Origin: Azolla caroliniana
Taxonomy: Eukaryota > Polypodiophyta
Reading direction: 5' to 3'
DNA length: 64,000 nucleotides
NCBI GenBank assembly: GCA_043228905.1
Contig: JBHGNT010000015.1
Location: 4,588,001-4,652,000 of the forward strand
Shown: piece by piece, positions 53,316-62,905 of the stretch
Position numbering within the stretch: the stretch's first letter is position 1
Layout of the letters: the number at the start of each line of letters is the position of its first letter
Notes under the pieces: model-generated
Seen by the model: only the letters and a program-made list of their open reading frames with translations
The model's database searches: none
Told to the model about the DNA's origin: nothing
Translations under genes and position numbers: made by a program

Positions 53316-54796
53316 ACACCTGGCACGCCTGTGGGACAGTGCCATGGCATGTCGGACCCATCCCTTTATTCTTCCTCCAAAATAGCCCGGATGTCTGGTT
53401 CCGCTCTGATGTACTGGTCTGGGGACGACGTAGTGTCCGTAGGCGCGTTGTTGCGCAGTTGTATGTCTTGTACTTGCTCGATGGGGCTTTCCATGGCGTC
53501 AACGTCTCCCTGTGTGGGCGGACTAGGCTTTGCTGGCTCACTCCGTTCTACTGTGGCTGACTCTTCCGTCTGCGGGCTCTCGGTAGGCTGAGGCTTTGTC
53601 CTGTCCGTAACTTCTTTAGTGTTTCTGGCCGTAGTTGTCGTCTCCGGTGAATTGGGTTGAGGTTCCTCCTGTTCGGCGGTATCACTTTCCGGTATCGCGA
53701 TGGGCTCCGCTCTTTGTCGCGTGCTGCCTGCCGTAGTTGTTATCTCCAGTGAAGTGGTCTGAGGTTCCTCATGTTTGGCAGTATCACTTTCTGGTATCGC
53801 GATGGGCTCCGCGTGCTGCCTGCTTGCATGATTCAGTGAAACATATCCTCTTGACTTTCGCCGAAATCGTCTAGTAGTTGCGCGAGTTCCTCGGAGTGCT
53901 AGTCTGCTAGCATGCGATAATCCTGTGCTAGGTTCTCGCATATTGCCGCAATGCCTTCCTCATTGAGTTTGTAGAAACCTCGGTTGTCTTTCCTACGGTT
54001 CTCCCAGTCTGCCCGGTAGGTATGCAACTCCGCTGCTTGTGTTGCCCACGCCATCCAGCCTTTGTCTAGTGCCGCTTGTAATTGCGCCGTAAACCTCTCC
54101 CAATTTGTTTGAAGAAGTATGCGCACGTTGTCGGTTATTACTTGGCAACGGTTTTGCGCTTCTTCTAGGGTTTTCTTGAGGTTTTCGATTTCTTGCTTTC
54201 TGACCGCAACCGCTTCCTCATAATTGCTCTTCATTCCTGCCCATATCTGAGATTCCTTCGAGTGTAATTCCTCCAGCCAGCCCATTTCATTGTTCAGGCG
54301 AATTTCGACCTGATGCCTTACCTCCTGTTCCCGTACGAGCTGCTCGTCATACCACGCTTTCTTCTTTTCCAATAACGCCCGAAGTCCTGTGATCGCCGTT
54401 TCCGACTTTTGGGCTTCCTCCCGTAGTTTGGTCTTTTCTTCTTTCGTGCGGGTGTGCGTCGCTGCCTCCGCTTCGAGTTTCTCTTCGAGGGCCTTCACTG
54501 CCTTTCGGCCTTTGGCCCGAATGTCCTTTTCTCTTTTGGAGGATTGGCGGAGTTCGGATTGGAGGTGGTCAGTCTCGGATTCTGCTAGTTGCATGACCCT
54601 CTTTGCTTTGCTTTTGAGGCGATGGCGATCTGGGCTTCAACCTCTTCTCTTAGGGACTAGGCCTCAACGGTGTTGTCTGTTGGTCGAGATTCCTACTGCA
54701 CCGTAGTTGCGCTCCGTTCCAACTCCGCGATGCGTTCGTTGGTCTTTTGTAGCGTAGCTTGGGTCTATTTCATCGTCTTCTAGACATTTTTGTTTT
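53316..54796 (-). pseudogene. Degraded third ORF of the second Tat-like element
   Basis: Two minus-strand ORFs (53899-54594 and 53366-53941) plus a stop-broken continuation to about 54790. The first is strong coiled coil (ERIAELERS, EKKAWYDEQLVREQEVRHQV) ending in WATQAAELHTYRADWENRR, nearly the same as WATNAAELQLLRADVENRR of the young element's third ORF. The second is a Thr/Pro/Glu tail with a duplicated stretch (AEPIAIPESDTA twice). The shared C-terminal layout shows the third ORF is a conserved part of this clade. The N-terminal domain and all gag-pol are lost; the sequence is cut at 54796 by a copia LTR. Confidence 0.8.
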
Positions 54797-55247
54797 TGTA
54801 AAAAGAATAGCGTGCAGAAGCAATAGAAAACCGAACATAGAAACGCAGGTTTAATGGAGAGCTTGAATATACACAGTATGTGGGAGAGACAGACAAAGAG
54901 AGGGAATGCACACAAAAACTCAATTAAAAAATAATACTCAGTCTGTACATAGGATGTGCTCAGTGAGCACTTTTATACAAGTCCATACGGACTGACAGAA
55001 GTACTGGCACGTACTTCAATGCTCATAAGTGAGCTCTACACTAACTCCCAAAATATATTCATACGCGGAATATCTTTCCAACAACCTCGCGGTTTATGCA
55101 CCGCTATGACATCTCGTTGCGTACTGGTTTGCGTAATAGTTTACGCACCCGGTTTACGCACTAGTCGAGCCTAACCGATTAGTCCCAACTGATCCAGTTC
55201 TCAGCTTGCACAGCCGATCCAGCCAATGTTGAGCTTGTATCTCAACA
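54797..55247 (-). mobile_element. 3' LTR of a minus-strand copia (451 bp)
   Basis: On minus it starts TGTTGAGATACAAGCTCAACA and ends CTTTTTACA. TTGTATAAAAGTGCTCACTG with the GTGCTCA/TGAGCAC palindrome is present. A polypurine tract (GCTTGAGGGGGAG on minus) adjoins at 55248-55260, so the element body lies to the right. Confidence 0.88.
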
Positions 55248-56291
55248 CTCCCCCTCAAGCTCAACTTGAGGTTCCATCTGCTCTTCCAGATCTACGCTCT
55301 GGTTCCTTCTAGCTTCACGCCTTGCTCGCGCTCCTCGACCTATTCGATTCCGCGCACCTCAACCCTTCTGGTCGGCTTGCATGCTCATGCGGCCCTTCTC
55401 AGCTCCATTCCTATCGCGGTGTTGACGCTTCTTCTATTGCCTTCTCTTCCGCTTGGACCTCAATTGATTTGGCGTATCCGAACCGACTCAGCTTCCTCCG
55501 ATCGATTTTCGCTTTCGTCCGAGTTGGCTGTCTCCAACTCGTCTTCGGTCTTCTCGCCCTTGGTTGGCTTCGGCTCTTTCTTTCGACTGCTCCCGTTATA
55601 TCCGCTTTCAGAATCTTTTGCGGATCCGCCCTCGGCTTCTTCAGCCGATCCGAAATTGAAATTGAAATCGTCATCCGACTCGGCGTCGTAGTCTTCTGGA
55701 ACTTCTCTCCCCCTTCTTTGGTCATTCGGGATGTCTCTCCCCCTCAAGTTCGGCACGTCGAGGTGATGCAACCCAAGCACACCCAAGAATTGCCGCAACT
55801 TGTCCAGACCAAGAGGCTTGGTGAAGATGTCGGCGGTCTGCCGATCCATCAGAACATACTGAAGTTCGACTTCACCAGAGAGGACACGCTCACAGACGAA
55901 ATGGTAGTGCACCTCACTGTGCTTAGTGTGGGCGTGGAAGACGAGGTTCTTTGCTAGCTAGATATTACTGAGGTTGTCGCAGTAGATTGTCGTTGGATCG
56001 GATACCTCCACCTGCAGATCCTTAAGTAGCCACTTCAACCATATGGCTTTGCATGTCGTGACAACCGCTCCTCTATACTCGGCTTCGGTGCTCGACAACA
56101 CAACTGTCGGCTGCTTCTTGTTACTCCACGCAATCGCGGCACTCCCAAGAGAGAATGCGAAACTGGATGTGGATCAGCGATCGACGACGTTGCCGGCCCA
56201 GTCGGCAAATGTGTAGCCAACCAACTGTGGGGTTGTACCGGTCCGATATAGTAGCCCCCGGTCCTTAGTGCCGCTTACGTACCGCAATACG
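55248..56291 (-). pseudogene. Minus-strand copia 3' part: RNase H and charged tail
   Basis: From the right: RNase H remnants at about 55900-56290 (QRVLRY..., STEAEYRGA in a shifted frame, CDNLSNI), then 55460-55912 (MHYHFVCERVLSGEVELQYV, QTADIFTKPLGLDKLRQFLG), then a long acidic tail (ESDDDFNFNFGSAEEAEGGS, KTEDELETANSDES) and the polypurine tract. Cut at 56291 by an LTR of the gypsy family that fills the rest of the window. Confidence 0.85.
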
Positions 56292-56358
56292 CGTTGTCGT
56301 AGAGTGAATCACACACTACGTGAAATATGTAAAATACTATATCTGATTTAAAGTACGT
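56292..56358 (+). mobile_element. Older gypsy LTR, left piece
   Basis: TGTCGTAGAGTGAATCACAC... matches the minus-strand start of the young gypsy LTR (TGTC(A/G)TAGTGTAGGTTGCAC, then CACTATGTGAAAA). It continues after the young insertion at 63738. Its orientation is opposite to the young element. Confidence 0.75.
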
Positions 56359-56891
56359 TGTCGTGCCTTTCGGCTCCGGATCGTTGCGTGAGTCGGGTGG
56401 GAACCACAGAGGTCTTGGACTAGGAGAAAGAAGTTCGTGAGATAGAGATTAATTATGAGTAAATAGCAAAGAGAAAGATAAGAAACTCGTGAATCACACG
56501 AGTATACTATATTAATTGGTACTTAGGGTGTTAAGAGAGAAGTAGACGTATAAATCGTGAATCCCACGAATAATTTTTGTATTGATTAATCCTTAATCCA
56601 AATAATCAACAACTCTTTACATATTTCTCTCCTCCTTATATAAGGAAGGAAGAGCTAAGCATGGCTTCATGCTTTTTTTTTACAAAAAGTGTTCATGTCC
56701 ACTAAATGTGCATGTGATGCTTTTTTATTTCCTAAGTATAGGGCTCATGCACGCTAGATGTGCATGAGTTATTTTTAGTGTCTCGTGTTTTTTTCTTTTT
56801 CATATATTAAAGAATACACGATTTACCTTTTAATAAAGGTATGCATAAATAAAGGTCTTATACATATTAAATCTATATTTAAAGCACTTAA

Positions 56892-56966
56892 GATAAGTTA
56901 ATGTAATGGTAAGGTTGGGGTTTGTCAACGTGGAGGTGCAGAGTTTGAATCACGCCCTGCGCAGTA
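56892..56966 (+). other. tRNA-like (SINE-like) segment inside the gypsy LTR
   Basis: Reads TAATGGTAAGGTTGGGG, then GTGGAGGT, then AGTTTGAATCACGCC, resembling box A and box B of a tRNA-derived promoter. It is repeated in the 5' LTR (63391-63465). In the older LTR (about 63780-63835, opposite strand) the B box is closer to consensus, GGGTTCGAATCCT. It does not fold as an obvious tRNA and is not annotated as one. Confidence 0.45.
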
Positions 56967-57013
56967 GTGAGTATTTCCTTTCTTTTTACATTTATGTCTC
57001 TTTATCCGGCTCT

Positions 57014-57110
57014 TCCTTGCCGGTATGCCGTTTTCTTCCTTGCCGGTATGCCGTTTTCCTCCTTGCCGGTATGCCGTTTTTCCTCCTTGCCGGTATGCCG
57101 TTTTCTTCTG
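57014..57110. repeat. Minisatellite in the 3' LTR, four copies
   Basis: Four tandem 23-24 bp units with core CTTGCCGGTATGCCGTTTTC. The 5' LTR has six (63515-63655), and the older LTR of the family has none. The array accounts for nearly the whole length difference between the two LTRs. Confidence 0.95.
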
Positions 57111-57176
57111 GTTCTCCCCGAGCACTCCATTCTCTATCCGGAGGGACAAAAATATAATTTTCACATAGTGTGCAAC

Positions 57177-60100
57177 CTACACTACGACACTCGCCCCCTC
57201 CAAACCCGCACATCCTCCGGTATGTGCCGAAGTTCTTGATTCTTCGTATCCGTCTTCATCCGAAGCTTCCTCCGATTCTCCCCTTATGTCGACTATGAGT
57301 TGTAATCCACTTTCTTCGCTTCCCGCATCATTGTGGTCTTCGTCCGATTGCTCCTCGTTGTCGGCCTCGACTTGGATCACATAAGGTTTGTCGTCGGTCC
57401 GCTTCTTGAAAATCTTCACCCGCTTCCCGGCTATAGGCACTCGTAGTATTGTTCCATCCAACTCGGACAGTCGGTACGTCCCGTTGTTGAAGACCTTCCG
57501 AACCTCGTATGGCCCGAACCACCTTTTCGCGAATTTCCGCATCGTTGTATGTTGATGGTCCAAGCTACTATCATAGACGATCACCCAATCTCCTTCTTCA
57601 ATCCTCCTCGGTCGTAGTCGGTGCTTTGTGTCGAACCGGCTTTTGTTCCGGAACCGTGCTTCGTGTTGTCGGCGTGACGCTTCCGCTACATCTTTCGGTC
57701 TTCCCTCCAGTTGTCGTATCCGGACCGCTAGTAGTTCTTCCCGGCTCATCTCTTCCTTCCACGGTAGTATTGTCCATGTCGCGATTGCGGTTTCCGTTGG
57801 CATTACCGGTGCTTGTCCGGTCATGAGTTCTGCCGGCATGTAACCGGTCACGGAGCTATGCGTCGTCCGATCCGCCCATAGTGCATACGGAAGCATTTGT
57901 GGCCAATCCTTCACCCTTCCGTCGCATGCCTTCGCAAGTGCTTTCACGATCGGACTATGTCCTCGCTCGATCTTCCCGTTGGCCTCCGGATTGTAGGCCG
58001 TTGTCAACGTTAACCGAACTCCATGTTTGGCGAAGAATCCCCTAGCTTTGTCCGAGTCGAGTTCTCCCCGGTCCGCAATCACTTGTCCTACGCAGCCGTA
58101 CCTACAAAACACTTCTTCCAAAAGAAATTGGCACACCGCGGCACACGTTTTCCTCCGAAGCGCTCGACCTTCAACTTGGTTTGTGAGATCTTCTCGAGCT
58201 AACACCAAGTATTTCTTTTGTCCAATCCCGGTCGGCATAGCTACAATGTCGACCATCCACTTGAAGTTGATTGTCGGTGAGAATGTCGGATGCAGCTCAT
58301 CTCGGTGTCGGACCCCGGAGTAGACTTGACATTTCTCGCAGCTTTCTGTGAACTCCGCGACATCTTTATACATGTTCTTCCACCAATATCTTTGCTTGAT
58401 TTTCACAAAAGTTGCCCATGTTCCTCGATGTCCAGCCCAATCGGATTCGTGGAACTCGGACATTATCCGGTTTCGTTGCTCTTTCGTCCCGACTACTCGA
58501 AGTGGTATCCCATCCGGTCTTTTCGGCGTCCTCCATATTAAACCGTTTTCCAAGAAGAACTTTTGGACTTGCCTCTTCTTCCTTCGGATCTCGGCTCTCC
58601 TTTCTTTATCATTGGTTGAATCCTCGACCTCTTGTAGCATCTTCCCGATCATCAAGGTTTCCCCCTCGTATTCTTCTTCCCGGAATTCTCGGATCACGTT
58701 CACTCGGCATATGTGTTCTGACGTGAAGTAGTCTTCGGAAACTTCTTCATTATCTGATTCGGTTATGTCGTCTTCAAACCGCGCCCTCGATAACATGTCC
58801 GCTACCGCGTTGTCCTTCCCCGAGATGTGTCGAACCTCCGGATTAAGTGACTTGACATATGCAATCCACCTTAGCATAGCCACATCCGGTATCGTACAAC
58901 ACCGCATCATCCCGAGTATCGGAAGACAATCCGTCTCGATCACCACTTCAGCTCCGATCAAATAATCCCAATCCGATTTTATCGCCGACACGACTCCCCA
59001 CAATTCTCTTTTGACTTGTGCATATCCGCGTTGCCTTTCGTTGAGGACCTTTGCTCCAAATCGGATCGGATACCGCGAACCATCCGAGACGGCTTGATTG
59101 ATGACCCACCCGATACCGGTTGGACTTGTATCAACCGTTACTATGATTGGCCGCTCGTAGCTTGGCTTCTTAAGTGATTCCGCCCTCCATAGTGTCTTCT
59201 TGAGCTTCCTCATGGCTTTAGTGTGTTCCGGTTTCCACTCGAATTTCTTACCTTTCCGCAACAAGTGATAGAGCGGGTCCGCTATATGTGCATAGTGCGG
59301 AATCCATATGTGATAGAATGCACACGCACCTAGAAACCTTCGGACTTCCGATGTTGACTCACATACTTCCTTCATAGCTTGAATCGCATCGATCTTTGTT
59401 GGTGACGGTCTTCGGCCGTAGGGTCCACATAGATGTCCGACCACCAATATTTCTTCTTGCCCGAATGCCGATTTCTCCCCGGAAAGTGTTAGGTGCACAT
59501 CTTCTAGCTTTCGCAACACTTTCTCGCAATCATGAATATGGTCGACCACGAACTTTCGGCATCCCCGATCATCCATAGTCTCATCTTTTTCTTCCACCGC
59601 GCATCCTTTCATCGGAATGTCATCTAGAAACGGCATCGTTATCTCCGGGATGCAATCTCGAAGCACCTTGTTCATCGCGTTCATCATATGTGCAACCGAG
59701 TTTGTCGCTCCTTGTGGTAGTGTGCACATTCGAACTAGTCCTATCGGTGTCCGCATGGTAGTGATGTCTCGGCTCTCCACGGCTAGTTGGAATTGGTCAT
59801 ACCCCGAGTATAGGTCCCCGATGGAGTATATCGCACGTCCGGCAAAAGCTTCCGCGAATTCGTCCACTATCGGACCGACTCCCGAGTTCCGGATCGTGAC
59901 CTTGTTCACCGGTTGCAAGTCTTGGATAAATCGGAGTGACCCATTCTTCTTCGGAACCGTAAACCATCGATTTGAGTACGGAGCACTTGATGGCTCTAGA
60001 ATCCCCATCGCCACCTTCTCCTTGGGTAAGTCGATGACTTTCGGAATATGCGCCCGTGGCACCGGAATCGGCTTCAGGTTCCACGGTACATGATCAATCG

Positions 60101-60881
60101 TGAAAATCACCATCGGCTCCACTATCTTTGGATCAATGCATCCGATCTCCCTCGATGTGAACGCGAATGCTTTGCCATGTTGCTCCAACATCTCTCGAAA
60201 CCGTTTTTCTTCTTCTTGTAAGAGGAACCCACCTCCACCGATCCGAAGTTTCTTCCGGGTCTCATCTGTGAAGGCATGTCCGATATCCACGGACTTCCGA
60301 AGTGTCGGATCTCCCGAGACTTCTTTCTTCTTTTGTTCGCTATCGACGGGTAGTGGTCCCGCGGCCGGTTTCACCTTTTTCTCCACGGTCTTGTATTTCG
60401 TACTTACCATTGCTTCTTCTTTGCGGAGCGCATCCGGCCCCATTTTCGCAACGATCTCGTACATCTCGACCGATTCCACCGGGACTACCCGGTTCCCTTG
60501 GCTTTTATCTTCCGCAAGCTCTTCAAGCCGTTGTAGTGTATTCCCATAGAACACTTCCTCGATCACTCCCACGATTTCTTCGTCTTCTTTTATTATTGAT
60601 GCCGACCGTAACTTATCCTCCACTTGTCGGTATTGTTTCTTCATTCCTCCGGTTACGGCCGTGTACGTAGATGCCCCATCCGGGCCGATTCGTACTTGTT
60701 TTGCTCCGAGAGTTTTCTTCCTGTGTGGGGTATCAGGGCTTCTCGGACTATCACTTCCCCACTCCGCAACAGTCCGCTTTAAAAATCCATTCTCACTTGG
60801 GACAAGAGTTCCCTCTTGTTCCTTTCGTGATTTGCCGGCACCGTTAGGAATTGGACGGATTTCCCTCCGTTTTGGCTCCAA
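57177..60881 (-). CDS. Young gypsy pol: reverse transcriptase, RNase H, integrase (1234 aa)
   Basis: Open throughout. The first 200 residues are a charged linker. RT is at about 255-490 with PKKNGSLRFIQDLQPVNKV, IGDLYSGYDQFQLAVESRD and active site FLDD 418-421. The LYSGYDQF and LPQGATNS motifs differ from the usual plant gypsy text and resemble elements I recall from fungi. RNase H is at about 580-700 (TVDTSPTGIGWV, E626, IETDCLP). Integrase zinc site: H811, H818, C848, C851. Catalytic Asp878 (MVDIV), Asp937 (IADRGE), Glu972 (GKIERGH). The C-terminal domain contains WFGPYEVRKVFNNGTYRL, then an acidic tail. No chromodomain. The frame is -1 relative to protease and overlaps it by 103 nt (60779-60881). 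The start at 60881 may only be the frame opening. The stop lies 12 nt inside the 3' LTR. Confidence 0.93.
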   Translation of the reverse strand: MEPKRREIRPIPNGAGKSRKEQEGTLVPSENGFLKRTVAEWGSDSPRSPDTPHRKKTLGAKQVRIGPDGASTYTAVTGGMKKQYRQVEDKLRSASIIKEDEEIVGVIEEVFYGNTLQRLEELAEDKSQGNRVVPVESVEMYEIVAKMGPDALRKEEAMVSTKYKTVEKKVKPAAGPLPVDSEQKKKEVSGDPTLRKSVDIGHAFTDETRKKLRIGGGGFLLQEEEKRFREMLEQHGKAFAFTSREIGCIDPKIVEPMVIFTIDHVPWNLKPIPVPRAHIPKVIDLPKEKVAMGILEPSSAPYSNRWFTVPKKNGSLRFIQDLQPVNKVTIRNSGVGPIVDEFAEAFAGRAIYSIGDLYSGYDQFQLAVESRDITTMRTPIGLVRMCTLPQGATNSVAHMMNAMNKVLRDCIPEITMPFLDDIPMKGCAVEEKDETMDDRGCRKFVVDHIHDCEKVLRKLEDVHLTLSGEKSAFGQEEILVVGHLCGPYGRRPSPTKIDAIQAMKEVCESTSEVRRFLGACAFYHIWIPHYAHIADPLYHLLRKGKKFEWKPEHTKAMRKLKKTLWRAESLKKPSYERPIIVTVDTSPTGIGWVINQAVSDGSRYPIRFGAKVLNERQRGYAQVKRELWGVVSAIKSDWDYLIGAEVVIETDCLPILGMMRCCTIPDVAMLRWIAYVKSLNPEVRHISGKDNAVADMLSRARFEDDITESDNEEVSEDYFTSEHICRVNVIREFREEEYEGETLMIGKMLQEVEDSTNDKERRAEIRRKKRQVQKFFLENGLIWRTPKRPDGIPLRVVGTKEQRNRIMSEFHESDWAGHRGTWATFVKIKQRYWWKNMYKDVAEFTESCEKCQVYSGVRHRDELHPTFSPTINFKWMVDIVAMPTGIGQKKYLVLAREDLTNQVEGRALRRKTCAAVCQFLLEEVFCRYGCVGQVIADRGELDSDKARGFFAKHGVRLTLTTAYNPEANGKIERGHSPIVKALAKACDGRVKDWPQMLPYALWADRTTHSSVTGYMPAELMTGQAPVMPTETAIATWTILPWKEEMSREELLAVRIRQLEGRPKDVAEASRRQHEARFRNKSRFDTKHRLRPRRIEEGDWVIVYDSSLDHQHTTMRKFAKRWFGPYEVRKVFNNGTYRLSELDGTILRVPIAGKRVKIFKKRTDDKPYVIQVEADNEEQSDEDHNDAGSEESGLQLIVDIRGESEEASDEDGYEESRTSAHTGGCAGLEGASVVV

Positions 60882-61312
60882 ATTCGCGCAAAAGCCGCAC
60901 CACTATCGAGCACCTTCGTCTCCATCCATGAAGCCGTGATAAAGGGTTGGCCGAGGATGACAGAATGTGAAACCTCATCCTGCACAAAGAAATTTTGGTC
61001 AATTTCGACATCCCCGATCTTTGCCGTCACATCCGGACAAGCCGCAAATAGGTCTTCTGTCGTTTTCGTGGCTGCCCGAATCTTCCATCCATGGTTGGTG
61101 TTTATAGGCCACTTCCCCTTTCGGTAGAACTCCTTGGACATCAAGTTGATCTCCGATCCGTGATCAATCAATGCTAGCACGGGTTCTTTGATGTTGCCGA
61201 TTCGGACCGGAGTCTCCGTAGTCGCACGTGCCCAGTGTGGCCTTGTATAGTGGGAGTTCGGAATTTCGCCTTCCACTTCGGTGTCGTTCATTGAAACGGT
61301 ATTTGCATTCAC
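60779..61312 (-). CDS. Young gypsy protease
   Basis: 177 codons in the same frame as gag, separated from it only by the gag TAA (61337-61339) and 24 nt. The catalytic motif is LIDHGSEINLM with Asp50-His-Gly rather than the usual D-T/S-G. SVILGQPFITAS near 110 is the typical second conserved motif. It ends at TAA after MDF, where a T-run (GATTTTTAAA) lies at the end of the overlap with pol. Likely made as a Gag-Pro or Gag-Pro-Pol fusion by readthrough and frameshift, which is inference. Confidence 0.88.
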   Translation of the reverse strand: MNANTVSMNDTEVEGEIPNSHYTRPHWARATTETPVRIGNIKEPVLALIDHGSEINLMSKEFYRKGKWPINTNHGWKIRAATKTTEDLFAACPDVTAKIGDVEIDQNFFVQDEVSHSVILGQPFITASWMETKVLDSGAAFARIWSQNGGKSVQFLTVPANHERNKRELLSQVRMDF

Positions 61313-61336
61313 CCTTGGAGCATTTTCCTCCGTACT

Positions 61337-62905
61337 TTATCTCTTCCTTTTCACGAGATCCACGAGAAGATCGTGAAACTCCTTCTTCGCTATTCCGAGT
61401 AGTTCCCGCAGCGAAAAATCTACCCGGCTATCCAAGATTCTTTCCTCGAACACTCTTTTCAAGTCGGTTTGTTGTTCTATGTCCGAGGCGAGCTTGAATG
61501 CCGGAGTCGCCTTTTCTTTTCCCTTACCTCCGGAGTTCCAGCTTTCCGGTACCTTCGATGGTCCGGCCGCATCCTCCGTGCGCCGTCGTTTCTCGTCCAC
61601 ATACACCTCATGTAATTGACACAGGGCGTATATGCTATTCTTGTCGACAGGGCACTCCCATCCCGTAGCTTCCCGGACGCCTTCCGCGGTGTTTCGGATA
61701 TCGTTGGAGTCGGTTTTCTCGGTGTTTCCTAGCACCTCCGGCCAGAAAGACGCCTTCGCTCCCGTTGACTCCCCGACACATATTCCCGCGGTTGTCGCAT
61801 AGTTGCTTCTTGCCGCTAACTCCTCCTCGAGCACCTTCTTCATGCCGCCTTTCCGGAAGTTCGGTCGGAGTGGCTTCCGAGAGTCCATCGAATGAATCCG
61901 GTTTCCCTCGTAGTAGATGAGATCCCGTCGTAGCGCCTCCTTATGGTCGTCGCAATCCCTCCGATCGTGTTCGGCGCTATCGCACCATATGCACCGTCGA
62001 TCCGTATATTTGGAGCTTGTGGGGCGGTCATCCGACTTCTTCACCATCGCGATCTTTAGATTCTCCATCTCCTTTAGCAGCTGCTCCACCGTAGACGCGT
62101 CGACTCCCTTCTCGGCCGTAATCTCCCGAGCCCTCGGTTGATGGTCTTCCAATCCCGTTCTCGGTTTCGGAATCGGTTCCGAAACCCTCTTTTCTTCGTT
62201 GGCAAGCCATTGCCCCCTCTTCGTGTACCGCGCGACGATATCCCGCACGCTTTCCCATGTTTCGGTGAGGCCGCTTTCAGTGGTCGTGTCCTCAAGAAGC
62301 ACTCCGAGATCTTTCCGGTCCCGGACGTCCACAGCTCGCAAAAACATGATGACTTTGTCCGGTGCAAGAATAGTTTGATCTCTCGCGGACAACCTCCCGA
62401 ACCGACTTTCGAATGTCGAAAACACTTCGAGGACCTTCAGCCCCTTACCTGACGTTTCCACCCAATCCTCGAATCCCCTCCGCGTTGCCTTGGAGGAGTC
62501 CTCGATGGCAAACGTGGTCTTTAACGCCTCTTCGAATGCTTCCCACGTCGGATTTTGTTGTTGCAACCCGTGGATACTCCCTTGAAGCCCGTCGGTCGCC
62601 ACCCGGTTAAAGGATGTCACTTGCAGTCCTTCCGAAGCCCGGCACCGGAGCATCTCCGCCTTGTAGTCCTGCAAATATCGCGACACATCCTTACCATTAA
62701 ATTGCCCGTTGCGTTGCACGAGCCGCTCTACTGATGCCGAAATCTCCGACATCGTGCGTTGTTCTTGAAGCATCCGTTCGAACATCGCCATCATATTGTT
62801 AGCTTGTTGAGCCTCCATCTCCTTGCCACCCGTCTTCACGTCGGGTTCACCAACTGTGTCGTGCCTTTCGGCTCCGGATCGTTGCGTGAGTCGGGTGGGA
62901 ACCAC
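61337..62905 (-). CDS. Young gypsy gag (up to 522 aa)
   Basis: The frame opens at ATG 62905, inside the 5' LTR. A start at Met30 (62818, MEAQQANNMMAMFERMLQEQ), just after the primer site, is more likely. The capsid region is at about 60-230 (NGKDVSRYLQDYKAEMLRC, TWEAFEEALKTTFA, ESRFGRLSARDQTILAPDK). Zinc knuckle C305-W-C308-H313-C318. The C terminus has DFSLRELLGIAKKEFHDLLV and ends KRKR before TAA. No internal stop. Capsid text is unlike the other gypsy gags in the window. Confidence 0.92.
   Translation of the reverse strand: MVPTRLTQRSGAERHDTVGEPDVKTGGKEMEAQQANNMMAMFERMLQEQRTMSEISASVERLVQRNGQFNGKDVSRYLQDYKAEMLRCRASEGLQVTSFNRVATDGLQGSIHGLQQQNPTWEAFEEALKTTFAIEDSSKATRRGFEDWVETSGKGLKVLEVFSTFESRFGRLSARDQTILAPDKVIMFLRAVDVRDRKDLGVLLEDTTTESGLTETWESVRDIVARYTKRGQWLANEEKRVSEPIPKPRTGLEDHQPRAREITAEKGVDASTVEQLLKEMENLKIAMVKKSDDRPTSSKYTDRRCIWCDSAEHDRRDCDDHKEALRRDLIYYEGNRIHSMDSRKPLRPNFRKGGMKKVLEEELAARSNYATTAGICVGESTGAKASFWPEVLGNTEKTDSNDIRNTAEGVREATGWECPVDKNSIYALCQLHEVYVDEKRRRTEDAAGPSKVPESWNSGGKGKEKATPAFKLASDIEQQTDLKRVFEERILDSRVDFSLRELLGIAKKEFHDLLVDLVKRKR
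62838..62853 (-). other. Candidate primer binding site of the young gypsy
   Basis: On minus, TGGTGAACCCGACGTG lies 3 nt inside the 5' LTR. The leading TGG fits a tRNA CCA end, but I could not assign the tRNA. Confidence 0.5.

Larger units (their letters stand above)
56359..57189 (-). repeat. 3' LTR of the young gypsy (831 bp)
   Basis: TGTC...GACA ends. On plus it contains the tRNA-like stretch at 56892-56966 and four copies of a repeat with core CTTGCCGGTATGCCG at 57014-57110. Confidence 0.96.

Noticed and set aside
60779-60881. A canonical X-XXY-YYZ slippery heptamer in the protease/pol overlap.
   Set aside because: I read the whole overlap in the protease frame and found no correctly phased heptamer; only the T-run at the protease stop is suggestive.
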